Assembly: GCF_022229005.1 (NCBI RefSeq)
Contig: NZ_JAKKFD010000013.1
Span: forward strand, 60,736-124,735
From: Micromonospora trifolii
GTDB taxonomy: Bacteria > Actinomycetota > Actinomycetes > Mycobacteriales > Micromonosporaceae
Reading direction: 5' to 3'
DNA: 64,000 bases
Made by a program: the position numbers and the translations under genes. The notes beneath the pieces are model-generated. The model saw only the letters and a list, made by a program, of their open reading frames with translations. It searched no databases and was not told the DNA's origin. Of the stretch, positions 53,775-63,049 are shown one piece after another (the first letter of the stretch is position 1; every line of letters starts with the position of its first letter).

Positions 53775-54177
53775 CCGCTGCCGATCGGGCCGGCGCGGCC
53801 AGGCTCTCCCCCACCCGGATCACCAGCATCGCCATCTCGTACGCGACCAGCCCGATGTCCGCGTCGGCGTCGCTCACCACGGCCAGGCAGGCGCCCTGCC
53901 CGGCGGCGGTGACGAAGAGGTACGCCGCCTCCATCTCCACAACTGTCTGTCGGACCGGGCCGCCGTCCACGTGTCGGCTGGCGCCTCGGGCCAGGCTGGA
54001 GAAGCCGGCAGCGAGCGCGCAGAGGTGCTCGGCGTCGGAGCGCTCCAGCTCGGCCGAACAGCCGAGCAGCAGGCCGTCGGCGGAGAGCACCACCGCCTCG
54101 CGGGCGGCTGGTACCCGTTGCACCAGCTCGTCGAGCAACCAGTCGAGGCCGGCGCTCTGCTTCGTCGAATGCCGCAC
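53755..54177 (-). CDS. cvnB: Conservon roadblock/LC7 protein CvnB
   Basis: The 140-residue protein is a roadblock/LC7 domain: LDWLLDELVQRVPAAREAVVLSADGLLLGCS, then HLCALAAGFSSLARGASRHVDGG and LFVTAAGQGACLAVVSDADADIGLVAYEM. Roadblock proteins modulate Ras-like GTPases, here CvnD. Its start touches the cvnA stop, so all four genes form one operon. Confidence 0.95.
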   Translation of the reverse strand: MRHSTKQSAGLDWLLDELVQRVPAAREAVVLSADGLLLGCSAELERSDAEHLCALAAGFSSLARGASRHVDGGPVRQTVVEMEAAYLFVTAAGQGACLAVVSDADADIGLVAYEMAMLVIRVGESLAAPARSAAGAGDAD

Positions 54178-56543
54178 TAGGCGTCCCTCTCAGTCGCGGT
54201 CGGGGGTTCGGGGGTCGTCGGCGGGTCGGTGGGGGCCGCCGGGGCCGCCGGACCGGTTGGCGCCGTCGGGGTGATGGCGGTGGCGCGTCCGCGCGCCGTG
54301 CCGGCCTGGAGCGCCGCCATCACCTGGCGGACCTCCTCCGGCGAGCGGGGCGACGGCGTGTCGGTGACTGTCGACCGGGGCTGGGCGGCGGGCGTACGAC
54401 GACGCACCCGACGGGGCAGGCCATCCAGCTCATCGTCCGGCTCGTCGGGGGTTGCCGCCCCCTCGTCGCGCCCGTTGGCGGGCGGGATGGTCGAAGTCGG
54501 CGCTCCGGTGGGCGGGGCGGGTGGGGCTGTGCTGGCGGACGGAGCCGTCGGCGGGCGGGTACGAGGGCGGGTCACTGTGCCCCGGCGCGCCGTCCGAGCC
54601 AGCCGTCGGCTCGGGTCGGCCGACGCGGCACCGAGCGTGGCGGGGTCGGGGCCGGCCGGCGGCTCGGTGGTGACCAGGTCGCCGGGGACCAGCACCACGG
54701 CGGTCACGCCACCCTCCCCGGAGGGACGCAACCGCACCCGCACGCCGTGCCGGGCCGCCAGCCGGGCCACCACGAACAGGCCGAGTCGGGCGCTCTGCGC
54801 CGGATCGAACTCGGGCGAGCTGGCCAGCCGGGTGTTGGCGGTCTCCAGCGCCGCGTCGGACATGCCCAGCCCCTGATCGGTGATCTCCAGGGCGTACCCG
54901 TTGGCCACCTGCGCCCCGGTGACGGTGACCCGGGTGTCCGGCGGGGAGAAGGCTGTGGCGTTCTCGACCAGCTCGGCGAGCAGGTGGATGATGTCGCCGA
55001 CCGCCCGCCCCAGCACGCCGGCCGGCTGCATGGCCTTGACGTCCACCCGTTCGTACGCCTCGACCTCGGAGATCGCGCCGCGGATGAGGTCGACCATCGC
55101 GACCGGGTTCCGCCAACCCCGGCCGGGCGCGGAGCCGGCGAGGATGACCAGATCCTCGGCGTGCCGACGCAGTCGGGTGGCCAGGTGGTCGACCTGGAAC
55201 AGTTCGGCCAGTTCGTCCGGGTCCTCGCTACGCCGCTCCATCCGGTCCAGCAGGTGCAGCTGACGGTGCACCAGGCTCTGGCTTCGCCGGGCGATGTTGA
55301 GGAAGACCTCGTTGAGCCCGCGACGCAGGGTGACCTCGTCCACAGCGGCCTGGACGGCCGTGCGCTGCACCTCGGTGAAGGCGCGCCCGACCTCGCCGAT
55401 CTCGTCGTTGCCGTACTCCAGCGGCGGCGCCTCCCGGGCGACGTCGACCTGCTCGCCACGGCGCAGCCGGGCGACCACGTCGGGCAGCCGGTGCTCGGCC
55501 AGCTCCAGCGCGGCGGTGCGGACGCCACTGAGCCGCCGGACCAGGGTGCGGCCGACCCGCAGCGCCACCAGCACCGAGACCACCACTGCGACGAGCCCGA
55601 GCACGCCGGCGGCGGCCAGCCGCACCAGGATGCGGACCGCCATCGGCACCGAACGGTCGGTGAGCGCGTCGGCCTCGGACAGTTCGAAGTCCCGCAACTG
55701 CTGCTGCACCGCGTCCTGGCTGGCCTGCCAGGCCGCCGCGTCGACGGTCGGCCGGCCGGACCGGTTGGGTACGACCAGCGCGTCCTGCATGCTGCGCAGC
55801 CGGGTGAACGCCTCGCCCTCGGTCAACAGTTGGTACGCGACCCTGCTGCTCTCGGGCAGGTCGGCCACGGCGCTCTCGGTGAGCCACCGTTGGTTGCCGA
55901 TGGCCTGTACGAGCTGGGTGTGCTCCCCCTCGGCGAACCGTCCGGCGGTCAGCGCGCCGGCCAGCAGCGCGTCGCTCTGGCCGAGCAGTTCCCGGGAGCG
56001 ACCCAGTGCGGTGAGCGCCAGTGCCTGCCGGTTGATGTCCGGGTCGGTCAGTGTCGCCATGCCGGCGAACGCCTGGAAGGCCGCCGCGACCATGCCGCTG
56101 TACAGGCCGATCGCGCCGGCCCGGTCCACCTTGCGGTCGTCGATGAACTTTCGTCCGCTGGGCAGCGCCGCCAGGGCGTTGACCAGCTGGTCGACCCGGG
56201 TTTCCAGCAGTTCGTCCGCAGCGTCGCGCAGCGGCTCCCCGTCCACCCGGCGGCGCAGCTCGGCGACCGCCCGGTCGGTGCGCCCGCGCTGCTCGGCGAG
56301 GGCGGGCAGCTCGGTGGTGCCGGCGAGCTGCACCACCGAGAGTCGGCGTTCCCGTTGCAGCTCGGTGACCACTGTCTCGCCGGGGCGACCCAGGTCGTAC
56401 AACAGGGTGCGGGCGGAGAGCAGGTTCAGGGCGGGACCGAAGGTCAGCGTGGTCGCGAAGATCCACAGCGCCAGCAGCGCGGTCACCGGCGCGACGACCA
56501 ACGCGGTCAGCTTCGAGCGGATCGGCCAGTCGCGGGTTTTCAT
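54177..56543 (-). CDS. cvnA: Conservon sensor histidine kinase-like protein CvnA
   Basis: The ATG at 56543 gives 788 residues. A first membrane helix (~12-36) precedes a large extracytoplasmic NIT-like domain (~60-300). A second helix (~313-338) leads to a HAMP-like segment and a HATPase domain (~445-600): LLAELVENATAFSPP (N-box) and ITDQGLGMSD (G1 box). The dimerisation region (ARRSQSLVHRQLHLLDRMERR) contains His. A ~180-residue Pro/Thr/Ala-rich C-terminal tail is disordered. It heads the cvnA-B-C-D operon. Confidence 0.94.
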   Translation of the reverse strand: MKTRDWPIRSKLTALVVAPVTALLALWIFATTLTFGPALNLLSARTLLYDLGRPGETVVTELQRERRLSVVQLAGTTELPALAEQRGRTDRAVAELRRRVDGEPLRDAADELLETRVDQLVNALAALPSGRKFIDDRKVDRAGAIGLYSGMVAAAFQAFAGMATLTDPDINRQALALTALGRSRELLGQSDALLAGALTAGRFAEGEHTQLVQAIGNQRWLTESAVADLPESSRVAYQLLTEGEAFTRLRSMQDALVVPNRSGRPTVDAAAWQASQDAVQQQLRDFELSEADALTDRSVPMAVRILVRLAAAGVLGLVAVVVSVLVALRVGRTLVRRLSGVRTAALELAEHRLPDVVARLRRGEQVDVAREAPPLEYGNDEIGEVGRAFTEVQRTAVQAAVDEVTLRRGLNEVFLNIARRSQSLVHRQLHLLDRMERRSEDPDELAELFQVDHLATRLRRHAEDLVILAGSAPGRGWRNPVAMVDLIRGAISEVEAYERVDVKAMQPAGVLGRAVGDIIHLLAELVENATAFSPPDTRVTVTGAQVANGYALEITDQGLGMSDAALETANTRLASSPEFDPAQSARLGLFVVARLAARHGVRVRLRPSGEGGVTAVVLVPGDLVTTEPPAGPDPATLGAASADPSRRLARTARRGTVTRPRTRPPTAPSASTAPPAPPTGAPTSTIPPANGRDEGAATPDEPDDELDGLPRRVRRRTPAAQPRSTVTDTPSPRSPEEVRQVMAALQAGTARGRATAITPTAPTGPAAPAAPTDPPTTPEPPTATERDA

Positions 56544-56831
56544 CAGACCTCGCCCGTACAGGGTGGCAGGAAGGGTGCCGGCACCGCCGGGCACCGCGCC
56601 TGCCGGCTGCGCACCCGGCCGCGTCGCCGGGCACCGGCGCGGGCGCCTTGGGCAGGATACGTAATCGGAGGCTGTTTCACTACCGCCCGTGTCGCCACCC
56701 ACCCAAGCGCCTCTTCTGGGATGAATCAGGTCTTGGCCGGTGAGTAGTTGCGGCCCTCGTCAGGAAAGTGTCTCGGATCGGGATTGGCGATCACTGCGCG
56801 GAGGGAATAGCAGATGACGAAGGAGGAGCCC

Positions 56832-57425
56832 ATGTCGCCCACGCAGATAGTCGTCATCGTGCTCGTCGTGCTGGTGATCGTCGCGGTGCTGGCCGTTGCC
56901 GCCCGCTCGCTCAACAACCGCCGGGCCCTGCGCAACCGGTTCGGGCCGGAGTACGACCGGGTGGTGGCGGAACAGGACAGCCGGTCCGCCGCCGAGCGCG
57001 AACTGCGCGACCGGGAACGCCGGCATGCCGAGCTCACGCTCACCCCACTCAGCCCGGAGTCCCGGGCCCGGTACGCCGCCGCCTGGGAGGAACTCCAGGT
57101 CCGCTTCATCGACTCCCCCGGCGAGACCGTGGGCGACGCAGACGAACTGGTCACCCGGCTCATCGAGGAGCAGGGCTACCCGACCGGTGACTTCTCCGAC
57201 CAGATCGCCCACCTCTCCGTCGAGCACGCCCGCACGTTGACCAACTACCGGGACGCGCACGAGATCCACCTGCGCAACTCCCGGGGCGAGGCCAACACCG
57301 AGGAGCTGCGGCAGGCGGTCGTGCACTACCGCGCACTCTTCGCCGACCTGCTGGGCGAAGAGCCGGTCGGCCACCACACGCCCGAACAGCGCCACCACCC
57401 GGACCACGACTCCACGAGCCGCTGA
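56832..57425 (+). CDS. Membrane-anchored protein with unknown C-terminal domain (pair member 1)
   Basis: GGAGGAG (56820-56826) precedes the ATG at 56832; an ATG at 56814 is also in frame. The ~197 residues start with one transmembrane helix (TQIVVIVLVVLVIVAVLAVAA). A charged helical linker and a domain beginning WEELQVRFIDSPGETVGDADELVTRLIEE and ending ANTEELRQAVVHYRALFADLLGE follow. That domain recurs in the next gene. I do not recognise a named family. It is divergent from cvnA and starts 11 bp before its partner's start region. Confidence 0.72.
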   Translation: MSPTQIVVIVLVVLVIVAVLAVAARSLNNRRALRNRFGPEYDRVVAEQDSRSAAERELRDRERRHAELTLTPLSPESRARYAAAWEELQVRFIDSPGETVGDADELVTRLIEEQGYPTGDFSDQIAHLSVEHARTLTNYRDAHEIHLRNSRGEANTEELRQAVVHYRALFADLLGEEPVGHHTPEQRHHPDHDSTSR

Positions 57426-57436
57426 GGAGGCCACCG

Positions 57437-58462
57437 ATGCGCCAGGAAGAGCAGCAGGTGAGCAACGACCACCCCGAGGCCGTCCGGTCCGCGCCCGTGC
57501 CGGTACCCCCGGCCGACGACCGGGCCGGCCGTTCCGACGTCCCGGAGGACGCCCTCGACGACCGGGGCACCTTCGACGACCAGACCGCCGTCCACGAGCG
57601 GGCCGACGACATCGACCGGGACGCCGCGTACGACACGGCCGATGACGACCTGACCGACGACACCGACCCGCGCCACCGGCGCGACGACCGGTCCAGCGAC
57701 GAGGGCGGTTTCCACGAGCCGGGGCCGCTGCCGACGACGTTCGGCGCCACCACTGTGGCCGACGCGGTGGCCGCCTCCGCGCTGGCCAGCCCGCACCCGC
57801 AGGACCAGCCGGACCCCCGGGCCGAGCGGACCGCCCAGCCGGGCGACGGCGCCGAGGACGGCGAGCGGGAGGGTCTGCGCGCCGACCCCACCGCCGAGCT
57901 GCACCGTCGCGACACGGACGTCGACGACAGCGCGGACTTCGACGACAGCACCGACGCGGACACCTCCGCGCGGACCGTGGTCCCGCCGGGGAGTACGGAC
58001 GGCGACCCCGAGCGGCGCGGCGATCTGACCGGCGACCGGGATGCCGCCGCGGCGGGCGCAGCCGGCTACGGCAGCGCGACACCGGAGATGGTCGACCCCG
58101 ACGCGGACGGCGAACCGGTCCCCGGCGACGACACCAGCCCCACGCTGGAGTCCGCCGGAACGGCCCGGTCCGCCGGGTCGACAGTCGCGGCCGAGCCGGC
58201 CACGCTCCTCGACACTGACACCGCGCAGGGCTTCCGGGACCGCTGGCGGGACGTGCAGCTGCGTTTCGTCGACGACCCGCAGGCTGCTGCCGGTGAGGCG
58301 CAGTCACTGGTGGAGGAGGCCATCCAGGCCCTCTCCTCGGCGCTGGCCGCTCAGAAGAGCACGCTGGGCGGGTGGCAGGACGCCGGCTCGGCCGACACCG
58401 AGCAACTGCGGATGGCGGTCCGCAACTACCGGGACTTCCTGGACCGCGTACTCGGTCGCTGA
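57437..58462 (+). CDS. Long acidic protein ending in the same unknown domain (pair member 2)
   Basis: GAGGAGG 6 bases upstream supports the ATG at 57437, 11 bp after the preceding stop. The first ~260 of 341 residues are Asp/Pro/Thr-rich and probably disordered (many DD, DRG and TDDD stretches). The last ~80 residues, WRDVQLRFVDDPQAAAGEAQSLVEEAIQ ... ADTEQLRMAVRNYRDFLDRVLGR, align with the end of the preceding protein. No membrane helix is present, so this is the soluble counterpart. Function unknown. Confidence 0.72.
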   Translation: MRQEEQQVSNDHPEAVRSAPVPVPPADDRAGRSDVPEDALDDRGTFDDQTAVHERADDIDRDAAYDTADDDLTDDTDPRHRRDDRSSDEGGFHEPGPLPTTFGATTVADAVAASALASPHPQDQPDPRAERTAQPGDGAEDGEREGLRADPTAELHRRDTDVDDSADFDDSTDADTSARTVVPPGSTDGDPERRGDLTGDRDAAAAGAAGYGSATPEMVDPDADGEPVPGDDTSPTLESAGTARSAGSTVAAEPATLLDTDTAQGFRDRWRDVQLRFVDDPQAAAGEAQSLVEEAIQALSSALAAQKSTLGGWQDAGSADTEQLRMAVRNYRDFLDRVLGR

Positions 58463-58479
58463 GTCACCCGAACACCACC

Positions 58480-58510
58480 TGGCGCCCCGGCCGCTTCGGC
58501 CGGGGCGCCA
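58480..58510 (+). terminator. Terminator after the paired genes
   Basis: A 13-bp stem (58480-58492/58498-58510, TGGCGCCCCGGCC) with a 5-base loop is followed by TCTTG. Confidence 0.85.
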
Positions 58511-58659
58511 TCTTGCGTGCCGACAGTCGCCAAGCCCGCCAGACCGCCCGACAGGGCCCGAACACGACGGTGCCGACCTCCGGGAGTGAAACCGCGCAGA
58601 CGGGGTAGTAGGGCGCGCGCGCACCAACCAGCGCGGACGTCGGGACGAGGGGTGACGGG

Positions 58660-60318
58660 ATGGACGGCGACGGTCTTCGGCTCAACATGAACGGCCTGGA
58701 CTACCTGATCCTGGCGCTGTACTTCGTCACCGTCCTGGGGGTCGGCTTCGCCGCGCGCCGGGCCATCCGGACCAGCGTCGACTTCTTCCTCTCCGGCCGC
58801 TCCCTGCCGGCCTGGGTGACCGGTCTCGCCTTCGTCTCAGCGAACCTGGGCGCGCTGGAGATCATCGGAATGGCCGCCAACGGGGCCCAGTACGGCGTGA
58901 TGACGGTCCACTACTACTGGATCGGCGCGGTCCCGGCGATGGTCTTCTTGGGCATCGTGATGATGCCCTTCTACTACGGCTCCAAGGTCCGCAGCGTGCC
59001 GGAGTACCTGCGGCTGCGGTTCAACCGCCCCACCCACCTGCTGAACGCGATCAGCTTCGCCGTCGCCCAGGTGCTGATCGCCGGCGTGAACCTGTACGCG
59101 CTGGCCCTCGTCATGCAGGCGCTGCTCGGCTGGCCGCTCTGGACGGCGATCGTGGTCGGCGCGGCGATCGTGCTGGCTTACATCACCATCGGTGGCCTGT
59201 CCGGGGCGATCTACAACGAGGTGCTCCAGTTCTTCGTCATCCTGGCCGGCCTCATCCCGGTCACCGTGATCGGCCTGGTCAAGGTCGGCGGGTGGAACGG
59301 CCTGATGGACGCGGTCGGCGATACCAAGCTCGGCGAGGCCGGCCTGCACGCCTGGCAGGACACCGGCAGTACCGCCAACCCGCTGGGCGCGCACTGGATC
59401 GGCATCGTCTTCGGCCTCGGTTTCGTGCTGTCGTTCGGTTACTGGACGACGAACTTCGCCGAGGTGCAGCGGGCCCTCTCGGCGAAGAACATGAGCGCCG
59501 CCCGGCGTACGCCGATCATCGCCGCGTACCCGAAGCTGTTCATCCCCCTGGTCACTGTCATCCCCGGCCTGGTGGCCCTGGTCACTGTGAAGGGCCTCGG
59601 CGCGGAGAGCGGCGACCTGCAGTACAACAACGCCATCCCGCTGCTGATGCGCGACCTGCTCCCCAACGGCGTGCTCGGGGTGGCGGTCACCGGCCTGCTC
59701 GCCTCGTTCATGGCCGGCATGGCGGCCAACGTGAGCGGCTTCAACACCGTCTTCACCTACGACATCTGGCAGGCGTACATCCGCCGGGACCGGTCGGACG
59801 AGCACTATCTGCGGGTCGGCCGGTGGGCGACTGTCGCCGCGGTGGTGATCGGGATCGGCACCGCGTTCATCGCGGCCGGGTTCAGCAACATCATGAACTA
59901 CATCCAGGCGCTCTTCTCCGTCTTCAACGCGCCGCTGTTCGCCACCTTCATCATCGGCATGTTCTGGAAGCGGATGAGCGCCCTGGCCGGCTTCTGGTCG
60001 CTGCTGCTGGGCACCCTGGTGTCGCTGAGCCTCTACCTGCTCTACAAGGGCGGTGTGGTCGATTTCAACTCGGACCTGGAGGAGAGCTTCTGGGGTGCTG
60101 GTCTGGCGTTCGTCACGGCGGTGGTGGTCGCCGTGATCGTCACGCCGCTCACCGCACCCAAGCGCGACGAGGAACTGCGCGGGTTGGTGTACGGCATGGG
60201 CGGCGTCGACCTGAAGGGTGACGTACTCGCCGGGGACGCCGCCTGGTACCGCTCCCCGGTGCTGCTCGGTCTGATCGCGGTCGCGCTGGCCGCCCTCTTC
60301 TACATCCCGGTCTTCTAA
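58660..60318 (+). CDS. Sodium:solute symporter (SSS family)
   Basis: The 552-residue protein has ~14 hydrophobic helices. It shows SSS hallmarks: a discontinuous first helix (NGLDYLILALYFVTVLGVGFAAR), FFLSGRSLPAWVTGLAFVSANLGALEIIG, and the sodium-site region LLASFMAGMAANVSGFNTVFTYDIW. VRSVPEYLRLRFNRPT is also typical. The sequence is nearest in style to glucose/galactose (SglT-like) members; the substrate is inferred weakly. It is followed 16 bp later by a small membrane-protein gene, a common arrangement for symporter partners. Confidence 0.93.
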   Translation: MDGDGLRLNMNGLDYLILALYFVTVLGVGFAARRAIRTSVDFFLSGRSLPAWVTGLAFVSANLGALEIIGMAANGAQYGVMTVHYYWIGAVPAMVFLGIVMMPFYYGSKVRSVPEYLRLRFNRPTHLLNAISFAVAQVLIAGVNLYALALVMQALLGWPLWTAIVVGAAIVLAYITIGGLSGAIYNEVLQFFVILAGLIPVTVIGLVKVGGWNGLMDAVGDTKLGEAGLHAWQDTGSTANPLGAHWIGIVFGLGFVLSFGYWTTNFAEVQRALSAKNMSAARRTPIIAAYPKLFIPLVTVIPGLVALVTVKGLGAESGDLQYNNAIPLLMRDLLPNGVLGVAVTGLLASFMAGMAANVSGFNTVFTYDIWQAYIRRDRSDEHYLRVGRWATVAAVVIGIGTAFIAAGFSNIMNYIQALFSVFNAPLFATFIIGMFWKRMSALAGFWSLLLGTLVSLSLYLLYKGGVVDFNSDLEESFWGAGLAFVTAVVVAVIVTPLTAPKRDEELRGLVYGMGGVDLKGDVLAGDAAWYRSPVLLGLIAVALAALFYIPVF

Positions 60319-60334
60319 GGAAAGGGGTCGGCAG

Positions 60335-60643
60335 ATGAGCAACGATGGCCAGCCGGCACAGGACCCACTGATCGACGAGGCGCAGGCGGAGCAGCGTCGT
60401 TCCGCGGCGGCCCGGCTGTTCGACATCCGCCGGGTGATCGGTGGCCTCTTCGTCGCGTACGGGGTCATCGTGACGCTGATCGGCATCTTCGACAGCCGGG
60501 CCGAGATCGACAAGGCCGAGGGCGTACGGATCAACCTGTGGGCGGGGCTGGCGATGCTCGTGTTCGGTCTGCTCATGCTGCTCTGGCAGTGGCTGCGCCC
60601 AGCGGAAGCGCCGGACCCGAACGAGCGTCAGCCCGACGCCTGA
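60335..60643 (+). CDS. Small two-helix membrane protein, symporter partner
   Basis: The 102-residue protein has a polar N-terminus, two hydrophobic helices (~36-52, GGLFVAYGVIVTLIGIF; ~67-88, LWAGLAMLVFGLLMLLWQWL) and a Pro-rich tail. AAGGAAAGG lies ~10 bases before the ATG. It directly follows the SSS transporter and matches small proteins frequently encoded beside such symporters in actinobacteria. Its exact role is unknown. Confidence 0.8.
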   Translation: MSNDGQPAQDPLIDEAQAEQRRSAAARLFDIRRVIGGLFVAYGVIVTLIGIFDSRAEIDKAEGVRINLWAGLAMLVFGLLMLLWQWLRPAEAPDPNERQPDA

Positions 60644-60665
60644 CCCGCCTGACCGCACGGCACGA

Positions 60666-60695
60666 GCACGGCCCGGCTCACCCGCCGGGCCGTGC
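60666..60695 (+). terminator. Terminator after the symporter operon
   Basis: A perfect 12-bp stem (60666-60677/60684-60695, GCACGGCCCGGC) with a 6-base loop lies 23 bases beyond the stop. Confidence 0.8.
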
Positions 60696-60764
60696 GGCAT
60701 GAGCGCGGCACGAAGGGGTACGTGGGGGAAATCAGGCACCGTGTCGGACACAGGAGGCAGCACC

Positions 60765-61151
60765 ATGACCGATCGCGATCGCCAACCGCCGCTGGAGGAC
60801 AGCCCCGAGGTGGCCTCGGCGGTGGACGATGACGCCACCGTGCCGCAACTGCGGACCGGAGGTGGCCCGGACCGGGACACACCGGGCTTCGCCGAGCCCC
60901 GCAGCCGACCGGACGACCTGGCGCCGGACACCGACGAGCTGATCGGCGACCCGTACGCCGCCGGCACCGGCGCGACCGGAACGGGCACCGGCGCTGGCGG
61001 GGACAACATCCGTACCGGGGGCGAACAGCCCTGGGAGCCGGAGGACCTGGTGATGGCCCGCGGGCAGGACCTGACCCCGGAGAACCTGGAGAAGGCCCGC
61101 CGGGACCTGGCCGAGCAGGGCCGGGCGGCCATCGAACGCACAGTGCCCTGA
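60765..61151 (+). CDS. Acidic, Gly-rich hypothetical protein
   Basis: AGGAGG (60752-60757) lies 7 bases before the ATG at 60765, giving 128 residues; longer readings from 60699 or 60741 are less well supported. The protein is hydrophilic with a Thr/Gly repeat (GTGATGTGTGAGG). A C-terminal helix reads PEDLVMARGQDLTPENLEKARRDLAEQGRAAIERTVP. That helix pattern recurs in small actinobacterial proteins of unknown role. No membrane segment is present. Confidence 0.7.
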   Translation: MTDRDRQPPLEDSPEVASAVDDDATVPQLRTGGGPDRDTPGFAEPRSRPDDLAPDTDELIGDPYAAGTGATGTGTGAGGDNIRTGGEQPWEPEDLVMARGQDLTPENLEKARRDLAEQGRAAIERTVP

Positions 61152-61169
61152 TCGACTCACGCCCAAGGG

Positions 61170-61209
61170 GGGTCCCCGGCCCGACCTGTGACGGTCGAGC
61201 CGGGGACCC
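61170..61209. terminator. Terminator between convergent genes
   Basis: An 11-bp stem (61170-61180/61199-61209, GGGTCCCCGGC) with a smaller GACC/GGTC inner stem separates the plus-strand acidic protein and the minus-strand cellulase. Confidence 0.75.
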
Positions 61210-61276
61210 GGGGGGAACCTGCTGCCAACAGTGCCTCACCAACCACTGGCAGCGGGTTGGTGCGTGAGCTACCCGA

Positions 61277-63049
61277 TCAGAGCGCCGGGTAGGCGTTGCG
61301 CATGAGCTCCTGGAACTGGGCGGAGAACCAGGCACCGGAGATCGGTGCGTTGGCAAGCGCCCCGGACGGGTTGTTGCCGTTGCGGGCGTTGCCGCCGTAC
61401 GTCGGGTCGCACATCCGGTCGAAGCCCTTGCCCTCGTTGTTCGGGATCTCCTTGCTGGAGCCGTCCGACTCACCCGGCGGCTTCACCCAGACGTAGGCGT
61501 CGATGCCCGTCGCCGGGGTGGCCCGGGGCCGCTCACCGAGACCGGCACCAGCCTGGTTGCACCAGTTGCCGAGGTGGGCCCGACGGTCGATGCGACCCCC
61601 GTTGACGTACGTGTCGACGCTGGTCGTGGCGCCCGGACCGGTGGGCCGGGCGGAGCCGCCCCAGCCGTTACGGGAGGTGTCGATCAGCATGCCGATGTTG
61701 GAGTTGAAGCCGACCGAGACCAGCTGGTTGCGGAACGCCTGGGCGAACGACAGCTCGTCGACGTAGAAGTTCCAGTCGACCCACTTGGACTGCCGCACCG
61801 TCTGGCCGTTCACGTTGTCGGTGACCTTGAAGTACGGCTCCTGCAGCGCCGAGTAGTTCGCGGTGTTGGTGATGAATCCGTGCACGTTGTTGACAGTGCT
61901 GCCGGAGGCGACCGCGGCGGTCTTCAGGATGTTGGAGGTCGGGACGAAGTTGGAGTCCCAGCCGAGCCAGCCGTGGTGGCCGGCGTCGATGTAGTTGTAG
62001 ACGTTGCCGATCGCGCCCAGCTTGGCGAGGGCGTAGCCGACACCGTTGACGTAGGCGCCGTTGGCCTTGACCGTGTCGCACATGACAGTGCCGCCGGCCT
62101 GATCGGAGGTGTTGGTGACCAGGTTCGGCAGCGAGTCGATCTCGATGATGTTGACGATCCGCAGGCTGCTGTACTTCGACTGGCCCTGGATGGCGGCGAT
62201 CGGGTCGATGTACTGGGCCTTGTACTTCGGCAGCTCGTCCGGGCCCAGCTCACCGTTGGAGGCGAGCGCCGAGCAGTCCCGGCCGGGCAGGTTGTAGATC
62301 ACGAACTGGATGTAGCCGGCACCCTGGCGCAGCGCCTCGTCCAGGTGCTCCTTCACGCCGAAGGCGCCGTTGGAGCTGCTGTCCGGCGTGCCGTTGATCG
62401 CGGCGATCCGGTCCAGCCAGACGGCGGTGGGGTTGTTGGAGACGCGGCTTCCGCCGGCCTCGGCGTCCGCCTTGGCCTTCCACTCCGGGTTCACGTAGCC
62501 GCGCACCCCGGCGTACGGGTTGTCGACCTTGGTGCCGGGCGGGTTGGTGGGCGGATCCGTCGGCGGGTCGGTCGGCGGGTCCGTCGGCGGGTCGGTCGGC
62601 GGGGTGGTCGGCGGGGTGGTGCCGCCGTTGCAGACCACGCCGTTCAGGGTGAACGAGGTGGGCTTCGGGTTGCTGCCGCTCCACGCGCCGTTGAAGCCGA
62701 TGCTCGTCGACGCGCCGGTGGCCAGGGTGCCGTTGTAGGACAGGCTCCGGGCGGTGACCTGGCTGCCGGACTGGGTGAACGTGGCCGACCAGCCCTGCTG
62801 CACCCGCTGGCTGGAGTTGGCGAAGGTCCAGCCCAGCGTCCAGCCGTTCAGCGGATCGCCGACGTTCTTGATGGTGACGCTCGCGGTGAAACCGCCGGGC
62901 CAGTCGTTGCTCGTGTACGCGATGTCGCACTGCGTCGCGGCCTGCGCCGCGGTGACCGGAATCGTTACGAGCCCACCGGCGACCAAGGCGCCCGCGCCGA
63001 CGAGCGCGAGGGCCCGGCGTGGGCCGGTTAGCCTTCTCCACACATTCAT
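61277..63049 (-). CDS. Secreted GH6 cellobiohydrolase with CBM2
   Basis: AAGGAG precedes the ATG at 63049. The 590-residue protein has a signal peptide (~1-37, ending TAAQAA) and a family 2 cellulose-binding module (~39-141, CDIAYTSNDWPGGFTASVTIKN ... LNGVVC). A linker of repeated DPPT units (~146-172) leads to a GH6 catalytic domain (~175-590). GH6 signatures are IVNIIEIDSLPNLVTNT, GAIGNVYNYIDAGHHGWLGWD, MLIDTSRNGWGGSARP and VWVKPPGESDGSS. It releases cellobiose from cellulose outside the cell. A CebR-type box lies 260 bp upstream. Confidence 0.96.
   Translation of the reverse strand: MNVWRRLTGPRRALALVGAGALVAGGLVTIPVTAAQAATQCDIAYTSNDWPGGFTASVTIKNVGDPLNGWTLGWTFANSSQRVQQGWSATFTQSGSQVTARSLSYNGTLATGASTSIGFNGAWSGSNPKPTSFTLNGVVCNGGTTPPTTPPTDPPTDPPTDPPTDPPTNPPGTKVDNPYAGVRGYVNPEWKAKADAEAGGSRVSNNPTAVWLDRIAAINGTPDSSSNGAFGVKEHLDEALRQGAGYIQFVIYNLPGRDCSALASNGELGPDELPKYKAQYIDPIAAIQGQSKYSSLRIVNIIEIDSLPNLVTNTSDQAGGTVMCDTVKANGAYVNGVGYALAKLGAIGNVYNYIDAGHHGWLGWDSNFVPTSNILKTAAVASGSTVNNVHGFITNTANYSALQEPYFKVTDNVNGQTVRQSKWVDWNFYVDELSFAQAFRNQLVSVGFNSNIGMLIDTSRNGWGGSARPTGPGATTSVDTYVNGGRIDRRAHLGNWCNQAGAGLGERPRATPATGIDAYVWVKPPGESDGSSKEIPNNEGKGFDRMCDPTYGGNARNGNNPSGALANAPISGAWFSAQFQELMRNAYPAL
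62549..62625 (-). repeat. 12-base tandem repeats encoding the DPPT linker
   Basis: Several near-identical 12-base units, each encoding DPPT or NPPT, make up the interdomain linker of the cellulase. They may vary in number between strains. Confidence 0.75.
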
